NCBI RefSeq assembly: GCF_000367365.1
Contig: NZ_BARF01000031.1
Span: 62,001 to 126,000 of the forward strand
Direction of reading: 5' to 3'
Length of the DNA: 64,000 nt
Source: Streptomyces prunicolor NBRC 13075
GTDB taxonomy: Bacteria; Actinomycetota; Actinomycetes; Streptomycetales; Streptomycetaceae
Shown here piece after piece: positions 7,561 through 15,764 of the stretch (position 1 is the first letter of the stretch; each line of letters begins with the position of its first letter). A program made the translations under genes and the position numbers. The notes under the pieces were generated by a model that was not told the origin of the DNA, did no database searches, and saw nothing but the letters and a program-made list of their open reading frames with translations.

Positions 7561-8700
7561 GTGAGCCATGCAGTTCGGAGGGCCAGCGAACTGGCCCTGG
7601 ATGAGACGACGGTCACGGCAATGCGGGCCGCGCTGAAGGCCACCGCCGACGAGGTCGTCGAGGCGATCATCGACGAGGTCCCGCCCTACGCCAATGCCCT
7701 TTCGGGCCGCATGGGCGCCACCATGCGCCGAGCCGTCCGCACCGCCCTGGGGCACTACCTGGACCTCGCGAGCGGGAACGCCACGGGCGGCGACGCCGGT
7801 GACGCGGCCTACGAGCTGGGCCGCGGCGAGGTGCGCGACGGCCGTTCGATGGACGCCCTGCTCAGCGCCTACCGCGTCGGCGCCCGCGTGGCCTGGCGAT
7901 GCCTGGCGGCGGGTGCCGTACCCGCAGGTCTGCCCGCCGCCGAGGTCGCCAAGTTCGCCGAGCTGACCTTCGCCTACATCGACGAGCTCTCCGCCGCGAG
8001 CGCCGCGGGCCACGCCGACGAACTGACCGCCCGGGGCCGGGACCACGAGCGCCACCTGGAACACCTGGCCCGTGACCTCCTCGCCGGCGCGAGCCCGGAC
8101 GTGCTGCTGGCCTCTGCTCAACGGGCCGGGTGGCAGCCTCCGGTTTCGCTGACCGCGGTCCTGCTGCCCGCCGCCCAGGCCCGGCCCGCCTACCGCGCGC
8201 TCGACCCGAGCACCCTCGTCCTCGACGATCTGCCGGACGCCTCCGGTGTGCTGCTCGTCCCCGATGCCGACCGGTCACATCTCCTGCGGCAGCTGACCGA
8301 CCGCACCGCCGTGGTCGGCCCGGCCCGGCCATGGACCCGTGCGTCCGCCTCGTACGCGCGAGCCGTACGCGCGCGCTCCCTCTCCTCCGATATCCGCGAC
8401 ACCGAGGACCACCTGCCCGAGCTGGTGCTGAGCGCCGACGTGGACGCGTTCGCGGACCTGCGTGCCCGAGCCCTGGCACCGTTGCGGACCTTGCCTGTCG
8501 CGACCGCGCGGCGGCTGGAGGAGACGTTGCGGGAGTGGCTGCTGCACCAGGGCAGGCGGGACGAGGTGGCGGCGGCGTTGTTCGTCCATCCGCAGACGGT
8601 CCGGTACCGGATGTCGCAGCTGCGGGAGTTGTTTCCGGATCTCGCATCGCCACACCGGGTCCTTGAACTGACGCTGGCGGTCGGTCTTCGGGCCGGCTGA
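7561..8700 (+). CDS. PucR/CdaR-type helix-turn-helix regulator
   Basis: A 379-aa regulator ending in the PucR C-terminal HTH (LHQGRRDEVAAALFVHPQTVRYRMSQLRELFPDLASPHRVLELTLAV). The N-terminal two-thirds is a helical sensor (RMGATMRRAVRTALGHYLDLA) and a degenerate GGDEF-like middle segment (SLTAVLLPAAQARPAYRALDPSTLVLDDLPDASGVLLVPD). GTG 7561 was chosen for the AGGGA site about 9 nt upstream; a TTG seven codons earlier is possible. It is divergent from the desaturase/reductase operon, a placement that recurs for such regulators in actinobacteria, so it probably senses membrane lipid state or an acyl ligand. The role is inferred from position. Confidence 0.88.
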   Translation: MSHAVRRASELALDETTVTAMRAALKATADEVVEAIIDEVPPYANALSGRMGATMRRAVRTALGHYLDLASGNATGGDAGDAAYELGRGEVRDGRSMDALLSAYRVGARVAWRCLAAGAVPAGLPAAEVAKFAELTFAYIDELSAASAAGHADELTARGRDHERHLEHLARDLLAGASPDVLLASAQRAGWQPPVSLTAVLLPAAQARPAYRALDPSTLVLDDLPDASGVLLVPDADRSHLLRQLTDRTAVVGPARPWTRASASYARAVRARSLSSDIRDTEDHLPELVLSADVDAFADLRARALAPLRTLPVATARRLEETLREWLLHQGRRDEVAAALFVHPQTVRYRMSQLRELFPDLASPHRVLELTLAVGLRAG

Positions 8701-8906
8701 CGCGTACGTCGACCGTCCACGACCGCGCCCGCGAGCGGTCCAGGAATCGAGCCGGCCTCGGGAAGCCCGTCGGGGACCACCGTGGTTCTACGACGGCCCC
8801 GCGCCTCCCTGCCCACAGGCCAACGGGACGACCGACCGGGCCGGCCCGGCACACCCCGCGAGGGATGATGGGGGCGGAATGACGGAACGTGAGGTCAGGA
8901 GCTTGC

Positions 8907-9245
8907 ATGGCGAAGCGGGTTCACCGACCCCGTGAGGACGCGGAGTTCAATTTCATCCTCGGGATGAGCGGAGTCCCGGTCCTCGCCTACTTCACCGGGA
9001 CATGGCCCAAGGCAGTCGAGCCCTGCCGGTTGATGGACCTCGTCGTGGGTGGCATCGCCGACGACTACGCGGGCCGCCTGACGGTCGTCCGCGCCGACAT
9101 CACCCGCTGTCCGGCCGCAACCGAGCGATACGGGATCACCGGAGCCCCGTCCTACGTCCTGCTGAAGGAGGGAGAGGCGGTGGCGCACGGCACCGGGCCG
9201 ATGACCACCGCCGAGGTGCGGGAGTTCCTGGACGGCCACCTCTGA
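8907..9245 (+). CDS. Thioredoxin-fold protein with a degenerate active site
   Basis: A 112-aa thioredoxin-like protein. The fold markers are present: strand GVPVLAYFTGTW, the second strand RLTVVRADITRCPAATERYGITGAPSYVLLKEGE with the cis-Pro loop (GAPSY), and a C-terminal helix. The usual WCGPC is replaced by WPKAVEPC: the first Cys is lost and three residues are inserted, leaving only the second Cys. It therefore cannot do ordinary dithiol exchange and may act as a monothiol or binding protein. ATG 8907 has AGGAG 6 nt upstream. The gene is alone: 206 bp follow the PucR gene and a gene-free region with transposase debris lies downstream. Confidence 0.8.
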   Translation: MAKRVHRPREDAEFNFILGMSGVPVLAYFTGTWPKAVEPCRLMDLVVGGIADDYAGRLTVVRADITRCPAATERYGITGAPSYVLLKEGEAVAHGTGPMTTAEVREFLDGHL

Positions 9246-9451
9246 GCGGCCGCTGCGGCACGAGGCCGCGACGCCCGTCACGTCTCGTCCATGGGAGCTG
9301 CGCTGCCTGAGACACCCCCAAAGGTCACATGACGCAGGTGCTCGGCGGTGTTCTCCAGCCGGCGCCCTGTGGCCAGGACATGCGTGGAATCGGTGTGTCG
9401 GCCACCGGGCCGCACCTGCGGCATCGACACGATCGCCAACTGGTGTCGTGG

Positions 9452-9652
9452 TCATGTGGGTTGACCACGCGACGGGAAAAGATCCACGAGGCCCTTGTCG
9501 GTGAAGAGCGGCCCGACCACTTCCTGGATCCGCATGCACAGACACCCCTTCGAGAACGCAGGCCGGGCCACCTCGGCGGTCTGGGCCGGAGCCCCACTCG
9601 GCAGACGCGGACGCAGCGGCACCTCGATCACCTCACGCTCGCGCCTCCGCAC
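9452..9652 (-). pseudogene. Remnant of an IS1182-like transposase N-terminus
   Basis: On the minus strand, AQTAEVARPAFSKGCLCMRIQEVVGPLFTDKGLVDLFPSRGQP resembles the conserved start of IS1182-family transposases (PAQTAEVARAAFPKG... GPLFTDEDFADLFPRRGQPA). The similarity stops abruptly after GQP, and no further transposase domain or terminal repeat follows. This is the only recognisable item in the gene-free 9246-9769 stretch. A second short coding-like piece on the same strand near 9310-9440 (...PGGRHTDSTHVLATGRRLENTAEHLRHVTFGG) is probably debris of another gene that I could not name. Identification rests on memory of the family, without alignment. Confidence 0.55.
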
Positions 9653-9769
9653 GGTTCCGGCCGGAACCGTGCGTTAATCGGGCCGGTCGCGAGGGGGTCG
9701 GTGCGCGGGCGGGGGTGGCCAGGTGGACGTGGCGGGACCGAGGAGCCGTGGGCTGGCAGACTTCGTTCT

Positions 9770-11068
9770 GTGAAATCCGTGGTGAAGCGAACGACGAGCG
9801 ACTTGCGGCGGCACAACCGGTCCATCCTCCTCTCCGCTCTGTATGTGCAGGGACCCACCAGCCGGAACAAGCTGACCCGGGTCTCCGGCCTCAGCTCCGC
9901 GACGGTGAGCAACGTCGTCTCCCAACTCCTCGCCGAGGGCCTGATCGCGGAGGGCGGTTCGGAGGACTCCGACGGGGGCAGGCCGCGCTCGGTGCTGGAG
10001 ATCCGCCCGGACTACGGCTCCGTGATCGGCGTGGACATCGGTGAGACGCACGTCCGGATCGGGCTGTTCGACTGGACCCTGTCGGTGATCACCTCCGAGG
10101 TCTACCCGATCGCCAGTACCCGGCTCGACGCCGAATCGGTGGCCGCACTGGTGCTCCAGGGCATCTCCGACGTGACCCGCGCCGCGGGCGTCGACCCCGC
10201 GGAGCTGCTCGGCGTCGGCGTCGGTGTGCCCGGCGCGGTCCAGCCCGACCCGCGGATTCCCGGACGCATGCTGGTGCACGCACCGACGCTCGGCTGGTCC
10301 GGTGTCGCACTCGGCGAGATGCTCGCCCCCGGCGTCGCCGCACCGCTCATGCTCGACAACTGCGCGCGGACCCTGGGCCAGGCGGAGATATGGCGCGGCG
10401 TGGGCCAGGGCGCCGACCGGGTGGTCACCGCGCTCATCGGGGTCGGGGTGGGCGCGGCCCTCGGGTCGGGCACGGAGGGCGGCACCACGGGCCTGGCCCC
10501 GGCCACGATCGAGTGGGGGCACACGGTGATCTACGCCGGCGGGCTGCCCTGTCGCTGCGGTTCACGGGGCTGCCTGGAGGCGTACGTCGGAGCCGATGCC
10601 ATCCTCCACCGGTACCAGGCCACCCTGGGCAGTCAGCCGTTCCACGCCGCCGGGACCGAGGGCCGGCTCGCGGAACTGACGGCGCGGGCGGCCACCGACC
10701 CGGTGGCCATGGAGACCCTGGAGAAGATCGGGGAGTACATCGGCATCGGGATCGGCAACCTGATCAACCTGCTCCACCCGGACCTCGTGGTGCTCTCCGG
10801 ATGGGCGGGCTCGGTGATGGGCGGGGTAGTGCTGCCCACCGTGCGGGAGACGGCCGAGCGGCACGCCCTGTCGTATCTGCGGGGGCGTACCCGGATCGAG
10901 GTCGGGCGGCTGGGCCAGGAGGCGGTCGCGATGGGAGCGGCCACCCTGCCGGTGGCGCACCTGCTGTCCTGGGGCGGCCGCCGCCCGGAGATCGCGCCCG
11001 GGGCCGGGGCGGGGTCCGTCTCCGGGACCGTGCCCGGGGCGGGGGCTGGCGCCGGTGCTTGGGCGTAG
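9770..11068 (+). CDS. ROK family transcriptional regulator
   Basis: A 432-aa protein with an N-terminal winged HTH (DLRRHNRSILLSALYVQGPTSRNKLTRVSGLSSATVSNVVSQLLAEGLI) and a ROK sugar-kinase-like domain (VIGVDIGETHVRIGLFD; GVGVGVPGAV; zinc motif CRCGSRGCLEAY). The segment that carries the catalytic Asp in kinases (EN-D-AN) reads LDNCARTLGQAE, so the base is replaced by Cys and the protein should bind but not phosphorylate a sugar. The Gly/Ala-rich tail (GAGAGSVSGTVPGAGAGAGAWA) is unusual. Start is uncertain: GTG at 9770, 9779 or 9782, none with a clear ribosome site. It probably controls the adjacent dehydrogenase and ABC units through the motif shared by their promoters. Confidence 0.9.
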   Translation: MKSVVKRTTSDLRRHNRSILLSALYVQGPTSRNKLTRVSGLSSATVSNVVSQLLAEGLIAEGGSEDSDGGRPRSVLEIRPDYGSVIGVDIGETHVRIGLFDWTLSVITSEVYPIASTRLDAESVAALVLQGISDVTRAAGVDPAELLGVGVGVPGAVQPDPRIPGRMLVHAPTLGWSGVALGEMLAPGVAAPLMLDNCARTLGQAEIWRGVGQGADRVVTALIGVGVGAALGSGTEGGTTGLAPATIEWGHTVIYAGGLPCRCGSRGCLEAYVGADAILHRYQATLGSQPFHAAGTEGRLAELTARAATDPVAMETLEKIGEYIGIGIGNLINLLHPDLVVLSGWAGSVMGGVVLPTVRETAERHALSYLRGRTRIEVGRLGQEAVAMGAATLPVAHLLSWGGRRPEIAPGAGAGSVSGTVPGAGAGAGAWA

Positions 11069-11131
11069 ACCTGCCCGCCCGTAGACCCGCCCCCATAGAC
11101 CCGCCCCCGTAGACCCGCCCGTAAATCTGCC
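11065..11131 (+). repeat. Tandem GTAGACCCGCCCCC repeat after the ROK gene
   Basis: Four to five imperfect units with a period of about 14 bp (GTAGACCTGCCCGCCC, GTAGACCCGCCCCC, ATAGACCCGCCCCC, GTAGACCCGCCC, then a decayed GTAAATCTGCC). The first unit contains the ROK stop codon, so the array looks like slippage that began at the gene end. No function is evident. Confidence 0.75.
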
Positions 11132-11175
11132 GTTCGGTGGTGCGGTGGGACTGTTGACGTCCATGACGTTCGCCT

Positions 11176-11200
11176 CTTAGTTTAAGTCAAAGCCAAAGTC
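11176..11200 (+). promoter_or_regulatory. Candidate ROK operator upstream of the aldehyde dehydrogenase
   Basis: A 25-bp AT-richer element starting CTTAGTTTAAGTC and ending CAAAGTC, 24 bp upstream of the ATG at 11224. It matches the element at 14232-14256 in 22 of 25 positions. It contains the repeated core AAGTC/AAAG. Both copies precede genes of the same sugar locus, so a shared operator, most simply for the ROK regulator, is inferred. Confidence 0.7.
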
Positions 11201-11223
11201 TCCCTGACCTCCGTGGAGTCTTC

Positions 11224-12660
11224 ATGACGTCTCAGTTCCCCGTGGCACAGCTCTACATCGACGGAACGTTTCGCCCGGCATCGTCAGGGCGTACCGCCGA
11301 CGTCGTGGAGAAGGCCACGGGTGCCGTGATCGGTACGTACGCCCTCGGCGGGGCCGTGGATGTCGGGCGGGCGGTGGCCGCGGCCCGGGCCGCGCAGCCG
11401 GGCTGGGCGGCACTCGGCGCTCCCGAGCGTGCGGCGGGCCTGCGGCGGATGGCCGAGTTCTTCGAGGCGCACCACGCGGAGCTGGTCGAACAGAGCATGC
11501 GCGAGACCGGCGGGGTGCGGGCCAAGGCCGAGGACGAGGTGTCCACCGGCATCCGGCAGTTGCAGATCTCCATGATCCAGGCGAGCGAGAACTCCGGCGA
11601 CCTGCTCCCGCCGTACAAGGCGGGCAAGCTCTCGATGTCGCGGGCGGTACCGCTCGGGGTGATCGGTGTGATCACCCCCTGGAACTACCCGGTCAACCTG
11701 GCCATGCGAGCGGTGGCGCCGGCGCTGGCCTTCGGCAACACCGTCGTGCTCAAGCCTGCCGAGCTCACCCCGATCATCGGCGGCCAGGTACTCGCCGAGG
11801 CAGCCCGGGCCGCCGGACTGCCGCCGGGTGTGTTCAACGTGGTGACCGGCGACGGCCTCGACGCGGGGCACGCGCTCGCCGAGCACACCGGCCTGAACCT
11901 GCTGGACTTCACCGGCTCCCGTGAGGTCGGCCTCGCCATCGCGGCCTCCGCGGCTGCCACGCTGCGGCCGGTCCGGCTCGAACTCGGGGGCAGCAACGCC
12001 TTCGTGGTCCTCGACGACGCCGACATCGACCTCGCGGCCTCGTGCGCGATGGTCGCCTCCCTGGAGTTTCAGGGGCAGACCTGCATCAGCGCCGGCCGCC
12101 ACATCGTCACCCGCGCGGTGGCGGACCAGTATCTGGACGCCCTCACCCGCCGCGCCGCCGCCCTGCGCGTCGGCGACCCGATGAGCGGTACGGCGGATCT
12201 GGGCCCCCTGATCAGCACCCGCCAGCGCGACCGGGTGCACGCCCTCGTGACGGCATCGGTGGAGATGGGCGCGGAGGTGCTCACCGGCGGCACGTTCGAC
12301 GGTCCCGAGGGCCTGTTCTACCGGCCAACCGTGCTGGCCAAGGTCACGCCCGACATGCCCGCCTTCACCGAGGAGATCTTCGGCCCGGCCCTCCCGGTCA
12401 CCGTGGTGGACGACGAAGAGGAGGCGGTGGCCGTGACCAATGGGCTCCCGATGCTGATGAACTCGGTGTTCTCCGCCGACCTCATACGGGGCCTGTCGGT
12501 GGCCGAGCGGCTCGACGCCGGCGAGGTGCACGTCAACGACGCCCACGCGCGGCACGGCGCGGACGACCAGATGGCGGGCTTCACGAAACGGCAGTGGATC
12601 GGTCTCCAACGCACACCGCTCGCCCTGCCGTCGTGGACCGCCGACCCCGCGACCCGTTGA
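11224..12660 (+). CDS. Aldehyde dehydrogenase family protein
   Basis: A 478-aa NAD(P)-dependent aldehyde dehydrogenase. The cofactor and active-site landmarks are intact: VITPWNYPVNLAMRAVAPALAFGNTVVLKPAE, FTGSREVG, general base Glu253 in LELGGSN, and nucleophile Cys287 in FQGQTCISAGR, plus EEIFGPALPV. The acyl-binding details do not identify a substrate. The gene is the first of an operon with the ThuA-like gene (stop and start overlap by one base at 12660) and lies 155 bp downstream of the ROK regulator, with a locus-specific operator just upstream. It likely oxidises an aldehyde made during breakdown of the sugar imported by the transporter at 14378-17602. Confidence 0.93.
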   Translation: MTSQFPVAQLYIDGTFRPASSGRTADVVEKATGAVIGTYALGGAVDVGRAVAAARAAQPGWAALGAPERAAGLRRMAEFFEAHHAELVEQSMRETGGVRAKAEDEVSTGIRQLQISMIQASENSGDLLPPYKAGKLSMSRAVPLGVIGVITPWNYPVNLAMRAVAPALAFGNTVVLKPAELTPIIGGQVLAEAARAAGLPPGVFNVVTGDGLDAGHALAEHTGLNLLDFTGSREVGLAIAASAAATLRPVRLELGGSNAFVVLDDADIDLAASCAMVASLEFQGQTCISAGRHIVTRAVADQYLDALTRRAAALRVGDPMSGTADLGPLISTRQRDRVHALVTASVEMGAEVLTGGTFDGPEGLFYRPTVLAKVTPDMPAFTEEIFGPALPVTVVDDEEEAVAVTNGLPMLMNSVFSADLIRGLSVAERLDAGEVHVNDAHARHGADDQMAGFTKRQWIGLQRTPLALPSWTADPATR

Positions 12661-13322
12661 TGGCCGCAGAGCGTACGGCGTTGGTGGTCCGCGGCGGCTG
12701 GGAGGGCCACTCCCCACGGGAGTGCACCGAGCTGTTCCTGCCCGCACTGGCCGACGCCGGTTTCGCGGTCACGGTCCGGGAGGACCTGGACGCCTACGCC
12801 GACGCGGACCTCATGGCACGGACCGATCTCGTCGTGCAGTGCTGGACCGAGGGCCGGCTGACCGAGGAGCAGAGCGCGGGGCTCGTCTCGGCCGTCGAGG
12901 CGGGCACCGGCTTCGCGGGCTGGCACGGCGGTGTCGTAGCGACGTTCCAGGACTCTCCCGCGTACCTGCGCATGGTCGGCGGCCTGTTCCTGCACCACCC
13001 GGCGGAGTTCCTGGAGTACCGGGTCCGGATCGAGCCGGAACACCGGGAGCATCCGATCGTCGCCGGGCTGCCCGACACGACGGTGATGACCGAGCAGTAC
13101 TGGATGCTGACCGACGCGTTCAGCACCGTACTGGCGTCCACCACCGTCGCTCCGGGCGCCGCCGGGCAGGGCGAGCGGCCGGTCGACATGCCCGTCGTAT
13201 GGACCAGACAGTGGGGGCGGGGGCGCATCTTCTTCTCCGCCCTGGGCCACCGGCCGGACGACCTGCGCGAGCCCACCGTAAGAGCGCTCACCACGCGCGG
13301 ACTGCTCTGGGCGGCGCGGTGA
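12660..13322 (+). CDS. ThuA-like (trehalose utilisation family) protein
   Basis: This 220-aa protein has the class I glutamine-amidotransferase-like ThuA fold: VVRGGWEGHSPRECTELFLPALADAGF, LVVQCWTEGRLTEEQSAGLVSAVEAGTGFAGWHGGVVATF (the GWHGG turn), LFLHHPAEFLEYRVRIE, TEQYWMLTD, and PVVWTRQWGRGRIFFSALGHRPDDL. ThuA proteins occur in sugar and sugar-acid catabolic operons; the enzymatic reaction is not firmly settled. ATG 12660 overlaps the dehydrogenase stop (TGATG), so the two are translationally coupled. Downstream, the reading continues into a decayed dehydrogenase gene. Confidence 0.88.
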   Translation: MAAERTALVVRGGWEGHSPRECTELFLPALADAGFAVTVREDLDAYADADLMARTDLVVQCWTEGRLTEEQSAGLVSAVEAGTGFAGWHGGVVATFQDSPAYLRMVGGLFLHHPAEFLEYRVRIEPEHREHPIVAGLPDTTVMTEQYWMLTDAFSTVLASTTVAPGAAGQGERPVDMPVVWTRQWGRGRIFFSALGHRPDDLREPTVRALTTRGLLWAAR

Positions 13323-13380
13323 ACCGGCCGGTGGGGTGAATCGGCCGGCGGGGGACGAGCGGCCGGCTGTGGTGCCCGCC

Positions 13381-14053
13381 ATGGCGGGCACCTGCCCGAC
13401 CGGTTCTTCCTTCGCTCCGTCCGCGCCCGCCTGGACGCGCGTTGCGAGGGCGAGCCGGGGCCGCCCCTGAGGGAGTTCCGCCGCGGCACGCGCGTGCCGC
13501 GCTCGCCAGGGCCGACATCCCGCTGACCAGCTGGAGCTGTCCACGGGGGGACGCCCACGACGTACGGGCCTTGGCGCCGTGACCGCGTGCCGTGGTGCAT
13601 GCGGTGGGCCCGGTTGAAGAGCAGTTGGACGGTGCCGCCTTCGAGCGGGGCATCCAGGTCGGTTCGGCGGCCCGGGCCGCCGCGATCCCGGTCGCGGAGT
13701 GCACGCCGGCGATGATCCTGCCGGCCACCAAGGGCGTGCCTACGGCGGCCCGCGAGGACCAGCAGTGGCGCCGCGCCGCGCCGATCCGGACCCGGTCCGC
13801 CGGTACCCGGCCATCGGCGACCACCGTCGGCCCGGTCGGCCCGGTCGGCGTGTCGAGGACCGGGCGCCGGGTGCAGGACCCGCCGCGGCCGCTCGGCCTT
13901 GAGGTGCTGCTCGGCGATCCGTTCGTCACTGCCGACGAAACGACGGCGCCCGGCCGGCCGGTCTCGCGGAGCCGTGCACCGTCGGCGACCTGGTCTCGCC
14001 GTACGCCCGTCGCCGACCCGGTGGACTACGACGCGCTGTCCGCATCGGCCTGA
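13381..14053 (+). pseudogene. D-2-hydroxyacid dehydrogenase pseudogene (several frameshifts)
   Basis: The stretch 13323-14377 has no intact gene, but its plus strand carries successive fragments of one D-isomer-specific 2-hydroxyacid dehydrogenase in different frames. First comes LPDRFFLRSVRARLDARCEG. ALARADIPLTSWSCPRGDAHDVRALAP, ending in a stop, follows. Next is AVVHAVGPVEEQLDGAAFERG with IQVGSAARAAAIPVAECTPAMILPATKG. Then come VGPVGVSRTGRRV and PLGLEVLLGDPFVTADE of the Rossmann domain, and a further shifted AEPCTVGDLVSPYAR. The order matches the normal protein. At least three frame changes and the missing C-terminal catalytic His region show it is dead. It once sat between the ALDH/ThuA genes and the ABC importer, so it likely served the same pathway. 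The remaining 14060-14230 bp look like promoter sequence. Confidence 0.7.
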
Positions 14054-14231
14054 GCTGCGATCTGCGGGGGCTCCCGGCCACGCGCCCCAGCGCGTACGGT
14101 GCAGGTGGTCAGGCGACGCTGCTGCGCGAGCCGGCCCCTGCGTCCGCCGCCCCACGCGGACTTCTTCTCATAGAGAAATCGATACGTTGTAAATCGGTAC
14201 GTCGGTCATATTGACCCCACCTCAGCCGCGA

Positions 14232-14256
14232 CTTAGCTTAAGTCGAAGTCAAAGTC
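14232..14256 (+). promoter_or_regulatory. Candidate ROK operator upstream of the ABC importer operon
   Basis: This second copy of the locus-specific element starts CTTAGCTTAAGTC and ends CAAAGTC. It lies about 120 bp upstream of the binding-protein start. Only three of 25 positions differ from the copy at 11176-11200. An AT-richer stretch at 14163-14215 just upstream probably contains the promoter. Confidence 0.7.
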
Positions 14257-14377
14257 GGAGCAGGTCGACTGCCGGTCGGCCATGGGTTCAGGTCCCCGGA
14301 GGGACCACCGGGCGACGGCCTCACAGGCGGGACGACCGCGGCAGGCCCTCTTCTGACACGAAAGTGAGCACTGGCCA

Positions 14378-15685
14378 ATGAAGACCAGATTCGCCGCAGT
14401 CGCAGGCGCCACCCTGGCCGCAACACTGGTTCTCGCCGCCTGCGGGGGAGGCGGCGGGGGCTCCGGCAGCGGATCGGCGCCGTCCGGCGGCAAGGTCCGC
14501 CTGACCATGTGGGCCTGGGACCCGGGCATGGACAAGGTCGTCGCTCTGTGGAACTCGACGCACCCGAACATCCAGGTCGCCCTCAGCAACCCGGCCGGCG
14601 GTGATCAGCTCGTCAGCAAGATGATCACCGCGCACCAGGCGAAGACCGCCCCCGACATCGCGAAGGTCGAGTACCAGTCGCTGCCCGGCCTGGTGGCGAA
14701 CGGCGTGGTCCGCGACATCACCGCCGAGACGAAGAAGGCGGTCACGGACTTCGACGCGGTGACGCTCGCCCAGACCCGCTTCCAGGGCAAGGTCTACGGC
14801 ATACCCCAGGACTTCGCCCCGCTGATGATGTTCTACCGGGCCGACCTGTTCAAGAAGTACGGCCTGAAGGTGCCCACCACCTGGCAGGAGTACGAGCAGG
14901 TGGCCACGCAGCTCCATGCCAAGGCTCCCAGCGCCTCGATGACCAACTTCGACGCCGCCGACCCGGGCTGGTTCACCGGCCTCGCCCAGCAGGCGGGAGC
15001 GGACTGGTGGACCACGAAGGGCGACTCCTGGCACGTGGACATCAACGGCACGGCCAGTGACAAGGTCGCCGACTACTGGCAGGGCCTGGTCGACAAGGGG
15101 CTGGTGAAGAAGAACCCCTCCTTCTCCCCGCAGTGGAACAAGGAGATGAACAACGGCGCCCTCCTCACCTGGATCTCCGGAGCCTGGGCCCCGGCGCAGA
15201 TCGGCGGCATCGCCCCGTCGACCAAGGGGAAGTGGACCGCCGCGCCGCTCCCGGCCTGGACGGCGGGCGACACCACCACCGGCATCTGGGGCGGCTCGGC
15301 CATCACGGTCACCACCGACTCCAAGCACCCCGCCGAGGCGGCGGAGTTCGCGAGCTGGCTCAACACCGACGACAAGGCGGTCACGGCCCAGGTCAAGAAC
15401 ATCAACATCTACCCGGCCTCGACCTCGGGGCGCGCCCTGCAGATCCTCGACCAGCCGCCGGCCTTCTTCCCGAACCAGCCGGACTTCTACGCCGAGGTGA
15501 AGAAGGTCGCCCCCGGCGCCCGCAGCTTCTCGATGTGGGGCCCGAATGTCACAGTGACCTTCTCCGCGTACCGGGACAGTTTCGGCGCGGCGCTGCAGTC
15601 CGGGAGCTCGTTCACCGGGGCGCTGGACACCATGCAGAACAACACCACCGCCGGCATGAAGAAGCTCGGGTTCACCCTGAACTAG
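14378..15685 (+). CDS. Extracellular sugar-binding lipoprotein (ABC importer, CUT1)
   Basis: This 435-aa family 1 solute-binding protein begins with a lipoprotein signal peptide (MKTRFAAVAGATLAATLVL, lipobox LAAC) and a Gly/Ser-rich linker. The mature domain shows the family pattern VRLTMWAWDPGMDKVVALWNSTHPNIQV, YGIPQDFAPLMMFYRADLFKKYGLKVPTTWQEYE and GIWGGSAITVTTDSKHPAEAAEFASWL. It would capture an oligosaccharide or polyol outside the membrane and deliver it to the two permeases that follow. As usual for CUT1 systems in Streptomyces, no ATPase is encoded here; a shared MsiK-type ATPase elsewhere is the known solution. The ligand is not predictable. Confidence 0.93.
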   Translation: MKTRFAAVAGATLAATLVLAACGGGGGGSGSGSAPSGGKVRLTMWAWDPGMDKVVALWNSTHPNIQVALSNPAGGDQLVSKMITAHQAKTAPDIAKVEYQSLPGLVANGVVRDITAETKKAVTDFDAVTLAQTRFQGKVYGIPQDFAPLMMFYRADLFKKYGLKVPTTWQEYEQVATQLHAKAPSASMTNFDAADPGWFTGLAQQAGADWWTTKGDSWHVDINGTASDKVADYWQGLVDKGLVKKNPSFSPQWNKEMNNGALLTWISGAWAPAQIGGIAPSTKGKWTAAPLPAWTAGDTTTGIWGGSAITVTTDSKHPAEAAEFASWLNTDDKAVTAQVKNINIYPASTSGRALQILDQPPAFFPNQPDFYAEVKKVAPGARSFSMWGPNVTVTFSAYRDSFGAALQSGSSFTGALDTMQNNTTAGMKKLGFTLN

Positions 15686-15764
15686 GTCCTCCAGGCAGGG
15701 CCTGGCCGGTTCCACCGGCATCAACCACCGAAACAACCAGTCACTGGCACCAGCCATTCATCCG

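Noticed and set aside
9452..9652. Peptide deformylase fragment (FSKGCL-like match to FEGCLS)
   Set aside because: Apart from GCL and QEVV nothing matches. The flanking AQTAEVAR and GPLFTDKGLVDLFPSRGQP fit a transposase start better.
11065..11131. CRISPR-like array
   Set aside because: Units of about 14 bp without spacers; a simple tandem repeat. The CGACTG array at 41635 was rejected as CRISPR for the same reason.
13288..14155. Minus-strand open frames of 213-453 codons over the gene-free stretch
   Set aside because: They are Arg/Gly/Ser-rich with no motif, whereas plus-strand fragments match a D-2-hydroxyacid dehydrogenase in order.
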